Source: Acidovorax sp.
Lineage (GTDB): Bacteria > Pseudomonadota > Gammaproteobacteria > Burkholderiales > Burkholderiaceae_C
Direction: 5' to 3'
Assembly: GCA_004210805.1 (NCBI GenBank)
Contig: SDXZ01000013.1
Location: forward strand, 1-38,658
Length of the DNA: 38,658 nucleotides
In this document: positions 17,999 through 25,946 of the stretch, in pieces
Position numbering within the stretch: position 1 is the stretch's first letter
Layout: every line of letters begins with the position of its first letter
Program-made: the position numbers and the translations under genes
The notes under the pieces: generated by a model
Seen by the model: only the letters and a program-made list of their open reading frames with translations
Told to the model about the DNA's origin: nothing
Databases searched by the model: none

Positions 17999-19780
17999 AT
18001 GCACGCACTGCTCTACGCCCTCCAGATGCTGGCCAGGTTTTGGCGTGCGCATGGCGGCAAGATATCGGCACTGCTGCTGCTCATCCCCCTGGCCCAGCCT
18101 CTGGGGGCGCAGGCTGGCGCGCCCATGGTGCTGACGCAGGGAAGTCCCCGAGTGACTGCGTGGGAGGCGATCACGCTCAAGGCCGATCCCACGTACAAGC
18201 TCTCTGCGCAGGAAATGCTGGACCGCCTGGGTGAGTTCGAGGCACCCGCCCGGCGCGGCGGGTCATTGGGTGTACACAAGGCCGCAATCTGGCTGCACAT
18301 CCCCATCATCGCGACCGAGACGCCACGCACACCCTTCATGGTCGATGTGGGCTACAGCTCGCTGCAGGCCGAGATCTACCTGGCCCGCGATGGCCAAGTG
18401 CTCCAGCAGGCCCGCACCCACCAGCCCGGGGAGGCGCAGCTCTCCACCCGCACGCCCGCGATGGTGTTTGAGCTGCAGGCCGGTCAGCCTTACGACCTGC
18501 TGATCCGGGTGCAGGCCACGGGGCCGCTGATCCTGCCCATCACGGTGGGTGAACTGCCCTACCAGATGCACAAAGCCCTGAGCGAGCAGATGCTGCAGGG
18601 TCTGCTCAACGGGCTGGCGTTCTTCCTGCTGATGTACAGCTTGGTCCAGTGGGTCACGCAGCGCGATCGGATGTTCGGGTTCTACGCTCTGGTGGTGCTG
18701 GGCAGCGCGGCTTTTTCGTTACAGTTCTTCGGGCTGGGTGCTCAGTTTCTGTGGCCGAACAATCTTTGGATGGGGCGGTATGCGGGCCTAGCAGCAGGGC
18801 TGATGGCCCTGGCGGGCTCGTTCCTCTTCCTGGGCCACACGCTGGCAGGCGATACACCCAACAGCCGTTACGCGCGCACCATGCGCGCAGGCGCCGCGAT
18901 CACTGCAGCAGTCTGCGCCGCACTTGTGCTGGGCTGGGTGAGCGTGCCCATAGCCATCGCCTACATGAGCCTGGCGGGGGCCCTGCCGTCCCTCATCAGC
19001 CTACCTGCCGCCATCGCCCGAGTGCGGCAGAAAGACCCCATCGGCACCACCCTGCTGGCGGCGTGGATCGCCTTTGGCGTGGCCGCTGCGGTCATGGTGT
19101 GCCTGGTCCAGGGCTGGGTACCCGCGAATTTCTGGACGATGCATTCGTTTCAGTTCGGTGCCACGGTGGACACGCTGCTTTTCTTTCGGGTGCTGGGCCT
19201 GCGCGCAAAAGCCGCACAGACCCAGGCACGGGAAACCATGCAAGAGCGTGACCTGATGCGCTCGCTGGCCTATACCGACCACCTCACAGGCCTGAGCAAC
19301 CGGCGCGGTTTGCAGAATGCCCTGCATGCTGCGCTGGCCCAGTGTTCCGAGCATCGGCTGGTGGCGGTGTATCTCATGGACCTGGATGGGTTCAAGCCCG
19401 TGAACGATGCACACGGCCATGACGTCGGTGACGACCTGTTGGTGGCTGTGGCTCACCGCCTGGAACGCAGCGTGCGCCACCATACGGACGTGGTCGCCCG
19501 CCTGGGCGGAGATGAGTTCATCATCATGGCGCAGGGCCTTGATACACCTGAGCAGGCCCATGAACTGGGCCAGGCGCTGCTGCGCGCCTTCGAGCAGCCT
19601 TTCAGCCTGAGCCACCTCCGACTGCAAGTGGGACTCACGGCCGGCTATGCCATAGCCCCGCTAGACGGTGAAGACCCGCATGGACTGATACGTCTGGCGG
19701 ATGCAGCGATGTACCAGGGCAAGCAAAACGGCAAGCGCTCGGTGCGCCGCGGCGGCAGCGAGCTGGCGCCGTCTACTTGA
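17999..19780 (+). CDS. 7TMR-DISM sensor diguanylate cyclase (GGDEF)
   Basis: A 593-residue membrane cyclase. The N-terminal signal segment (residues 22-38) is followed by a periplasmic 7TMR-DISMED2 jelly-roll domain (GSLGVHKAAIWLHIP, VDVGYSSLQAEIYL). Seven transmembrane helices of the 7TMR-DISM type span about 195-400, starting MLQGLLNGLAFFLLMYSLVQW. The GGDEF domain carries DLDGFKPVNDAHGHDVGDDLL and the intact motif GGDEF at 503-507. The usual inhibitory RxxD site reads HHTD, with Arg one position too far away, so product inhibition may be lost. It makes c-di-GMP in response to an unknown external ligand, probably carbohydrate-like for this domain family. It follows the oxygenase gene by 15 bases and is the tandem paralogue of the next gene. 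Confidence 0.92.
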   Translation: MHALLYALQMLARFWRAHGGKISALLLLIPLAQPLGAQAGAPMVLTQGSPRVTAWEAITLKADPTYKLSAQEMLDRLGEFEAPARRGGSLGVHKAAIWLHIPIIATETPRTPFMVDVGYSSLQAEIYLARDGQVLQQARTHQPGEAQLSTRTPAMVFELQAGQPYDLLIRVQATGPLILPITVGELPYQMHKALSEQMLQGLLNGLAFFLLMYSLVQWVTQRDRMFGFYALVVLGSAAFSLQFFGLGAQFLWPNNLWMGRYAGLAAGLMALAGSFLFLGHTLAGDTPNSRYARTMRAGAAITAAVCAALVLGWVSVPIAIAYMSLAGALPSLISLPAAIARVRQKDPIGTTLLAAWIAFGVAAAVMVCLVQGWVPANFWTMHSFQFGATVDTLLFFRVLGLRAKAAQTQARETMQERDLMRSLAYTDHLTGLSNRRGLQNALHAALAQCSEHRLVAVYLMDLDGFKPVNDAHGHDVGDDLLVAVAHRLERSVRHHTDVVARLGGDEFIIMAQGLDTPEQAHELGQALLRAFEQPFSLSHLRLQVGLTAGYAIAPLDGEDPHGLIRLADAAMYQGKQNGKRSVRRGGSELAPST

Positions 19781-19847
19781 ACAACGGCCTTCGCAAACAG
19801 CCCCAAGCCTCTACCGGCTTCCTATACAGCCTGAGCGTCGATCCACC

Positions 19848-21644
19848 ATGCGCCCCGCGCTCCTTTCGCAGCAGGCCCCACGGTTGCCTGCACTCATGAG
19901 ACGCTGGATGGCGGGCTGTGTGCTGCTGATTCTGCTGGCATCGAGCCACAGCGCCTGGGCGGATGCCAACCGCATCGAGCTGCGCGATGACATGCCGCTG
20001 CACCACGCCTGGCCGGCGGTCAGCATCCTGAACGATGCTTCACGCGTGCTGTCGATCCAGAACGTCATCGCGCGAACCCCCGAGTTTGCCGCCCCACCTC
20101 GCAGCAGCGGGACGCTGGGCGTGCAGACTGACGCAGTGTGGCTGCGCGTGCCGGTCGCTGTGGCACCGACCTCAGACGGCATGTGAGTGTTGGATATCGA
20201 CTACCCCGTGCTCCAGCGAATCGAGGTCTACCTGACCCACGGCGGCCACGTCACCCAGCAGGCCACGCTGGGCAGCCTGCAACCTTTCTCACAGCGTCCG
20301 CTGCGCACCCGCTCGCACGCCCTTCCGCTCACCATGCAGCCGGGGCACCACTACGAGTTGCTGCTGCGCGTGGAGACGACCGGCGCGATGGTGCTGCCCA
20401 TCACGCTCAACAAGCCCGCCGCCTGGCACAGCGCTGCCATGAATGAGCAGATGCTGCAAGGCCTGCTCACCGGACTGGCGCTGTGCCTGTTGATCTACAG
20501 CCTGGCGCAATGGATCAACCTGCGCGAGGTGCTGTTCATCCAGTACGCATTGCTGCTCACCGGCAGCCTGCTCTTTTCGCTTCATTTTTTTGGGCTGGGC
20601 GCCCAATACCTTTGGCAAGACAACGCATGGTTCGAGGTGCACGCGGCAGGCCTCTCGGCCCTGATGGCCACGTGTGGCTCGTTTCTCTTCATCAGCCAGG
20701 CCCTGGTCGGCGACCGCCCCCAAAGCCGTCTGCTGCTCATGATGCGCGGGGGTGCTTTGCTCTGCGTGCTGCTGGCATTCATCCATGCGCTGGACGTGTT
20801 GAGCATCCCGGCGGTGGCAGCCATCGTCAGCATCCTGGGCCTGATGCCGGCGCTCATGGGCATCCCGGGCGCCGTGCGCCGGGCGCGCCGGGGTGACCCG
20901 GTGGGCACCAGCCTGCTGCTCGCCTGGGTGATCTACTTTGCGGCCACGGCCACGGTGATTGGTGTGATCCGCGGCTGGGTGCCGGCGAACTTCTGGACTC
21001 TGCATTCGTTTGAGTTCGGCGCGACCCTCGACATGCTGCTGTTCATGCGCGTGCTGGGCTTGCGCACCAAGGCGCTGCGCGGGGAAGCCATTCATGCCAA
21101 CCGCGAACGCGACGCCATGCGCTCGCTGGCGCACACCGACCCCCTCACGGGGTTGCTCAACCGGCGCGGATTGAACATTGCGCTGGCGACTGCCCTGCCC
21201 CGCTGCGGGCCCGAAAAGCTGCTGGCCGTGTACGTGATGGACCTCGACGGCTTCAAGCCCGTCAACGACCAGCACGGGCACGACGTGGGCGATGAATTGC
21301 TGGTGGCGGTCACGCGGCGCCTGCAGGGACACGTGCGCCAAAGCGACCTGGTGGCACGCCTGGGCGGCGACGACTTCGTGGTGATGGCCGGCCACCTGGG
21401 GAGCGCGCAGCAGGCCGAGGAGCTGGGGCACAAGCTGCTGAATGCGTTCCGCTCGCCCTTCTCTTTGGGCAATGTGCAGGTGGATGTGGGCTTGACCATC
21501 GGCTACGCGATTGCGCCCGATGACAGCAACGACGCCATCGGTCTGATCAAGCTCGCAGACGCCGCGATGTACAGCGGAAAACAAGGCGGCAAGTTCTGCC
21601 TGCGGCGCAATACCGGTGGCGACCTAGCGCTGTCGTCCGCCTGA
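19848..21644 (+). pseudogene. 7TMR-DISM diguanylate cyclase interrupted by in-frame TGA
   Basis: A tandem paralogue of the preceding cyclase. From ATG 19848 (or 19896, MRRWMAGCVLLILLASSHSAWA, a good signal peptide) the frame encodes the first half of the periplasmic DISMED2 domain, then meets TGA at 20184-20186. The same frame resumes at once with LDIDYPVLQRIEVYL, the second half of the domain. Family members often have Trp just before this strand, so TGG changed to TGA is the likely cause. A GTG directly after the stop could restart translation, but its product would lack the signal peptide and half the sensor. The rest is intact: seven TM helices and a cyclase domain with motif GGDDF (21363-21377), the fourth residue Asp rather than Glu, and an RxxD site (RQSD). 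Confidence 0.88.
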
Positions 21645-21738
21645 GCTGCGCGCCAAACCAGTGCGCCAGTGGCGATGCCCCGGCCAGGCAACCTGGGCAA
21701 ATTCGAACTGGTCAAAGCACGGGGCTTCGGATACACCC

Positions 21739-21902
21739 TAGTGTGGTGTTGCATGCTATCCGGCACTTAAAACCGCGTCTTTTCGGCCAGGGCTGCGTTG
21801 CAAATCCGCGCGACACCCACGGGTATCGCTGTGGTTTGCGCCTCGCTCTGACCAAAAATCCATCGGTTTTAAGTGTGCCGTCAAGCATGCAAGACCACAC
21901 TA
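21739..21902. mobile_element. 164-bp long imperfect palindrome, MITE-like
   Basis: The two halves are inverted copies over the whole length. The left end TAGTGTGGTGTTGCATGC mirrors the right end, read inward on the other strand as TAGTGTGGTCTTGCATGC. CTTAAAACCG and the centre CGACACCC/GGGTATCG also match. The axis is near 21820. There is no coding potential. The TA at each end would fit a target duplication of the IS630 type if this is a non-autonomous element. It sits between the broken cyclase and the FAD oxidase and, if transcribed, would fold into a very long hairpin. Confidence 0.7.
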
Positions 21903-21936
21903 CGCTTCGCGCTTTTTTACAAAGGAACCGTTTGCC

Positions 21937-23436
21937 ATGGCCCATCGCAAGAGTCCTGCCCGCATCGCCAAAGACGCTCGTGTCGCACAGTTTCGTGTGC
22001 TTGCAGCCCAAAAAACCGCCACAGCCCCCTCCAAAATCCCAGCCCCGGCCGTCGCGTGGGAGGCCCTCGCCGCACTGGAAATGCGCATCGCAGGCCGCAT
22101 CGTCGTGCCGACGAGCCCGGACTACAACGACGCGCGGCAGGAGTCCAACCCCGCTTTCCAGGCCTATCCAGAAATCATCGTGTACTGCGCCTGCGAGAAC
22201 GACGTCCTTGAATGCATCGCAGTCGCACGGACCTACGACCTGTGGGTTGCCGTGCGCTGTGGCGGCCACAGCACGGCGGGGTATTCGGTCAACAGCGGCA
22301 TGGTGGTAGACCTGAGCGACATGAAAGGCGTCGTGCTGGACCCCGATCGCGAGCGTGTGCATGTGCTGCCCGGCACCGACTTTGACCGCTTCAATGGGGC
22401 GATGAACAACACGGGCTGGCACGTGCCTACCGGCGCCTGCGGCAGCGTGTGCGTGGGCGGGTTTGTGCAGGGCGGGGGCTACGGCTATACGTCCCGTGCG
22501 TTCGGCATCCAGTCGGACGTGGTGGAATCCTTCCGCGTAGCGCTGGCCGACGGCTCGATCATCACCGCCAGCGCTGGCAATCACGCCGACCTGTACTGGG
22601 CGATGCGCGGCGGCACTGGCGGCAACTTTGGTGTGCTGCTGCAGGTCACCTACCGCATGCAACGCCTCGACCAGGTCTGGGCCTGGGCCATCAGCTGGGA
22701 CGAAGCCCACGCGGCGCAGGTGCTGACACTGATGCAAAACCAGTTCATGAAAACCGGCGCGCCCGATGCGCTGGGCTACATGATGAACCTGGGCTACCAG
22801 AACGGTGTGCCGGTCTACATGGTGCAAGGCATGTACTGCGGCACGCGTGAGGAAGGCCTGCTTGCCATTGCGCCTCTGCTGGCCGTGCCCAGCGCCCAGC
22901 TGCTGGTGGACAAGACGGGGACTTACCCGGAAATGAACGTCTGGCTGGAAGACCATCCCTACACACTGCCCGACAACCTGCCGGACGGCGTGGCGGAAAC
23001 CAAGTCCACCGGCTACATCGGCGTGCCGCTGTCCACGGCAGACTGGCAGCGCATCATCGACTACTTCAAAACCTCGCCCAACCCCTGGTCGCTGGCCTAC
23101 CTGGAGCCCTATGGCGGCGCGATCAACCGCTATCCGGTAGCCGACAGCGCCTTCATCCACCGCTACGCTGACGCCGATCTGGTGGTGGATGTGTTCTGGA
23201 CCAATGCGGACGAGCGGACCGTGATGGAAGCCTGGCTCGAGGGGTTCATGGACCTGGCCAGGCCATTCCTCAACGGGCATGTGTACCAGAACTACCCGGA
23301 TGCGCGTCTGCAGGACTTTGCTTCAGCCTATTGGGGCCCCGCCTACCCGAGGCTGCAGAACGTCAAGGCGCAATACGATCCCACGAACTTCTTTCACTTT
23401 CAGCAGAGCATCCGGCTGCCACACTCAAGCGACTAG
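21937..23436 (+). CDS. FAD-binding oxidase, BBE/VAO family, probably bicovalent flavin
   Basis: A 499-residue flavoprotein of the berberine-bridge-enzyme group. The FAD domain (about 55-235) has RCGGHSTAGYS, with His111 the expected 8-alpha attachment site, and PTGACGSVCVGGFVQGGGYG. Its Cys168 aligns with the 6-S-cysteinyl attachment site, so the flavin is probably bound by both residues. The C-terminal BBE segment ends YQNYPDARLQDFASAYWG and VKAQYDPTNFFHFQQSI. Such enzymes oxidise alcohols, sugars or secondary metabolites with O2; the substrate here is unknown. There is no signal peptide, though the first 45 residues are a basic, Ala-rich extension. AAAGGAA lies nine bases before the ATG. 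It is a single gene downstream of the long palindrome. Confidence 0.92.
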   Translation: MAHRKSPARIAKDARVAQFRVLAAQKTATAPSKIPAPAVAWEALAALEMRIAGRIVVPTSPDYNDARQESNPAFQAYPEIIVYCACENDVLECIAVARTYDLWVAVRCGGHSTAGYSVNSGMVVDLSDMKGVVLDPDRERVHVLPGTDFDRFNGAMNNTGWHVPTGACGSVCVGGFVQGGGYGYTSRAFGIQSDVVESFRVALADGSIITASAGNHADLYWAMRGGTGGNFGVLLQVTYRMQRLDQVWAWAISWDEAHAAQVLTLMQNQFMKTGAPDALGYMMNLGYQNGVPVYMVQGMYCGTREEGLLAIAPLLAVPSAQLLVDKTGTYPEMNVWLEDHPYTLPDNLPDGVAETKSTGYIGVPLSTADWQRIIDYFKTSPNPWSLAYLEPYGGAINRYPVADSAFIHRYADADLVVDVFWTNADERTVMEAWLEGFMDLARPFLNGHVYQNYPDARLQDFASAYWGPAYPRLQNVKAQYDPTNFFHFQQSIRLPHSSD

Positions 23437-23533
23437 GAAAAAGGCCCTCGGTGCCGCTCCCGGGCCTGCAGTGTCGCCCCCCGTGGCCCCGGGGTCCGGA
23501 ACAGGTCCACACCGACATCGCGACGCAGCTACG

Positions 23534-24865
23534 TCAAGGCTCAAGGGCTTCGGCGTAGTGGAGCCGGCCTTTGCCTGCCCGCTTGGCTGAATACATCGCC
23601 TGGTCGGCACGGCTCATCAGGGCATCGATATCGCACTCCAGCGGAGGGTGCATTGCCACGCCGATGCTGGCTCCGATGCGCAGATCCCGCCCCTCCACGG
23701 CCATCGGCTGGTGCAGGGCTTCAATGATTCGGTGGCCAATCGTGTCCGTCACGTCGCGGGTGACATCCTGGTCCAGCATGACCAGGAATTCATCGCCCCC
23801 CAGGCGCGCCATGGTGTCGCCCGAACGCACCGTACTGGCAATGCGCTGGGCCACGAGGCGCAGCACTTCGTCCCCTGCGCGGTGGCCTTCGGCATCATTG
23901 ATGCGCTTGAAGCCGTCCAGATCGATGAACAGCAACGCCACAGAACCTGCGCCGTGCCGCGCATGGCTCAGGGCCTGTTCAAGACGGCCCTGAAAGGCCG
24001 CACGATTGAACAGGCCCGTGAGGGAGTCGTGATTGGCCAGATAGTGCTGCTGGCGCGCAATCTGGATCTTGGCCGAGACGTCCTGCACCAGGGCCATGAT
24101 CGATGTCACCTGCCCCTGTGCATCGGTCAGCGCGGAGTTGAACCACTCGCAATGCACCTCGGTGCCATCGTCACGCACAAAGCTAGTTTCCGCGCGGTTT
24201 TGCGACTCCTGCCCCGACTGCAGGCGCTGCAAGGCTCCATCAAGCCCGCCCTGCTGGGGCGACAGGTCCACGAGTTCGGTCAGCAACCGGCCCTCCAGTC
24301 CCGCCACATGCAGCCAGCCCATGAGCTGTACGGCACGTTGCGAGCAATGCAACAGCCTCAGGTTGTGGTCCATTTCCAGCACGGCGAGCGGGCTGTTTTC
24401 CATGTGGGAGGACAGCCGCTGATTGGCGGCACGCAGCGCGTTCATGGTGACCTGCAGTTCATGCACGTCGAGCGCGGTGGCAATGAAACCGTCGATGGAT
24501 CCTTGCGGGTTGTGCCAGGGGGTCAGGCAGATGGTGCGCCACTCGTCAAAGCCGTAAGGGGTGCGCAGCAGGCGCTGGTACTGCACCCGCTCGCCCGCCA
24601 GCACGCGCTCGACAAAGGGCATGAAGCGGTTGCATTCCACTTCGCCGTATACCTCGGGCAGAGACTTGCCGACCAACTGCTCGGGTACGGTGCCAAACCA
24701 CCGCGCATATTCGTCGTTGGCATAGATCACGGTCAGACGGCGGTCCACCACCGCCATGGTGGCACCCGCGCTGCGGGTGATCAGCTCAAGCAGTTCCGCC
24801 TGGGACCAGGAATCCTTGCAGACAACATCGGGAGACTGCGGCAACTTGGGCTCGTCTTGCATCAT
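23534..24865 (-). CDS. PAS-PAS-GGDEF diguanylate cyclase
   Basis: A 443-residue soluble cyclase. PAS1 is at about 25-140 (ATMAVVDRRLTVIYANDEYARWFG) and PAS2 at about 155-270 (NSPLAVLEMDHNLRLLHCSQRAVQLMG, ending VQDVSAKIQIARQQHYLANHDSLTG). The GGDEF domain has LLFIDLDGFKRINDAEGHRAGDE, motif GGDEF at 356-360 and an intact RxxD site (RSGD). There is no EAL domain. It should make c-di-GMP under control of whatever the PAS domains sense. It converges with the FAD oxidase gene across 97 bases and lies 122 bases downstream of uppP on the same strand. The ATG at 24865 is followed by a second ATG; no clear ribosome binding site is seen. Confidence 0.92.
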   Translation of the reverse strand: MMQDEPKLPQSPDVVCKDSWSQAELLELITRSAGATMAVVDRRLTVIYANDEYARWFGTVPEQLVGKSLPEVYGEVECNRFMPFVERVLAGERVQYQRLLRTPYGFDEWRTICLTPWHNPQGSIDGFIATALDVHELQVTMNALRAANQRLSSHMENSPLAVLEMDHNLRLLHCSQRAVQLMGWLHVAGLEGRLLTELVDLSPQQGGLDGALQRLQSGQESQNRAETSFVRDDGTEVHCEWFNSALTDAQGQVTSIMALVQDVSAKIQIARQQHYLANHDSLTGLFNRAAFQGRLEQALSHARHGAGSVALLFIDLDGFKRINDAEGHRAGDEVLRLVAQRIASTVRSGDTMARLGGDEFLVMLDQDVTRDVTDTIGHRIIEALHQPMAVEGRDLRIGASIGVAMHPPLECDIDALMSRADQAMYSAKRAGKGRLHYAEALEP

Positions 24866-24987
24866 GCGGCGAACGCCCCGGCGGGAGGCACCCTGGGTAA
24901 CAGTATGTCAATAGCAGCTTATCACTTCCGACAATCACCTGCCCTCAACCGCTGCCGGCCGCGCCCAGCACAGCCGGGGGCTCTGGC

Positions 24988-25812
24988 TCAATCAGCCCAC
25001 TGCACCCACCCGGTCCACGCCGTCACCAGCACCACGATGCCGAACACGATGCGGTAGTACGCAAACGGCACAAAGCTGTGCGTGCTGATGTAGCGCAACA
25101 GCCACCGCACACACAGCCAGGCGCTGAAGAACGAAAACACCAGCCCGGTGAGGAACATCGGCAGGTCGGCCGCCGACAGCAGCGCGCGCTCCTTGTACAG
25201 GCTGTACACGCCCGCGCCGATCAGCGTGGGGATGGCCAGGAAGAACGAAAAGTCGGTCGCCGCCTTGCGTGACAGACCGAGCAGCATGCCGCCGATGATG
25301 GTGGAGCCGCTGCGGCTGGTGCCCGGCACCATGGCCAGGCATTGCACGAGGCCGACCTTGAGCGCATCGAGCGGCGTCATCTCGTCCACCGTCTGGATGC
25401 GCGTGGCGGACTGGGGGCGGCGCTCGGCCCACAGGATGATGAAGCCGCCCACGATAAAGGTGCTGGCCACCACGACCGGCGTAAACAGATGCGCCTTGAT
25501 CATCTTGCCGAACAGCAGGCCCAGCACCACCGCAGGCAGGAAGCCGATCAGCACGTTGAGGACTAAACGCTGGGCCTGGCGCTCGGTGGGCAACGCCACC
25601 AGCGTGTCGCGGATTTTCTGCCAGTACACCAGGATCACCGCGAAGATCGCGCCGGTCTGGATGGCGATGTCGAACACCTTGGCCTTGGCATCGTCGAAAC
25701 CCAGCAGCGAGCCAGCAAGGATCAGATGTCCCGTGGAGGAGATCGGCAGGAACTCGGTCAGGCCCTCGACCACGCCCATGATGGCGGCCTTGACCAGCAA
25801 TAGAACGTCCAC
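24988..25812 (-). CDS. uppP: Undecaprenyl-diphosphatase UppP (BacA)
   Basis: A 274-residue integral membrane phosphatase that recycles undecaprenyl diphosphate to the monophosphate carrier for peptidoglycan and other envelope polymers; overexpression gives bacitracin resistance. The two family motifs are intact: [14 protein letters not shown] near the N-terminus and PGTSRSGST in the middle. Several transmembrane helices follow to the end. The start is set at GTG 25812, because AAGGAG lies five bases before it and the family begins close to this point ([13 protein letters not shown]). The frame is open to 25842, but the added residues lie upstream of the ribosome binding site. Neighbours give no operon context. 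Confidence 0.95.
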   Translation of the reverse strand: MDVLLLVKAAIMGVVEGLTEFLPISSTGHLILAGSLLGFDDAKAKVFDIAIQTGAIFAVILVYWQKIRDTLVALPTERQAQRLVLNVLIGFLPAVVLGLLFGKMIKAHLFTPVVVASTFIVGGFIILWAERRPQSATRIQTVDEMTPLDALKVGLVQCLAMVPGTSRSGSTIIGGMLLGLSRKAATDFSFFLAIPTLIGAGVYSLYKERALLSAADLPMFLTGLVFSFFSAWLCVRWLLRYISTHSFVPFAYYRIVFGIVVLVTAWTGWVQWAD

Positions 25813-25828
25813 GCGCACTCCTTGAGAG

Positions 25829-25890
25829 AAAATTTGAGTCAAATAGGGCTCTAGCGCTTATCACATATGCGCTAGCAGCTATCAAAACAG
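25829..25890 (+). repeat. Dispersed palindromic repeat upstream of uppP (copy 3)
   Basis: It begins AAAATTTGAGTCAAATAGGG, then CTCTAGCGCTTATC, and the opposite arm ATGCGCTAGCAGCTATCAAAA. CTAGCGC and GCGCTAG are perfect 7-base arms. It lies between the uppP start and the 3' end of the efflux operon, and matches the copies after and inside mutS. Confidence 0.8.
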
Positions 25891-25946
25891 GAGTATATGC
25901 CCTGCGGGCACGCGCCTCCCCAGGCCTGCGCTTGGTGCGGCAACGG

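Noticed and set aside
20184..20186. TGA read as selenocysteine in the cyclase
   Set aside because: There is no catalytic context for selenocysteine in a DISMED2 domain and no obvious SECIS-like hairpin directly downstream; a Trp-to-stop change is simpler.
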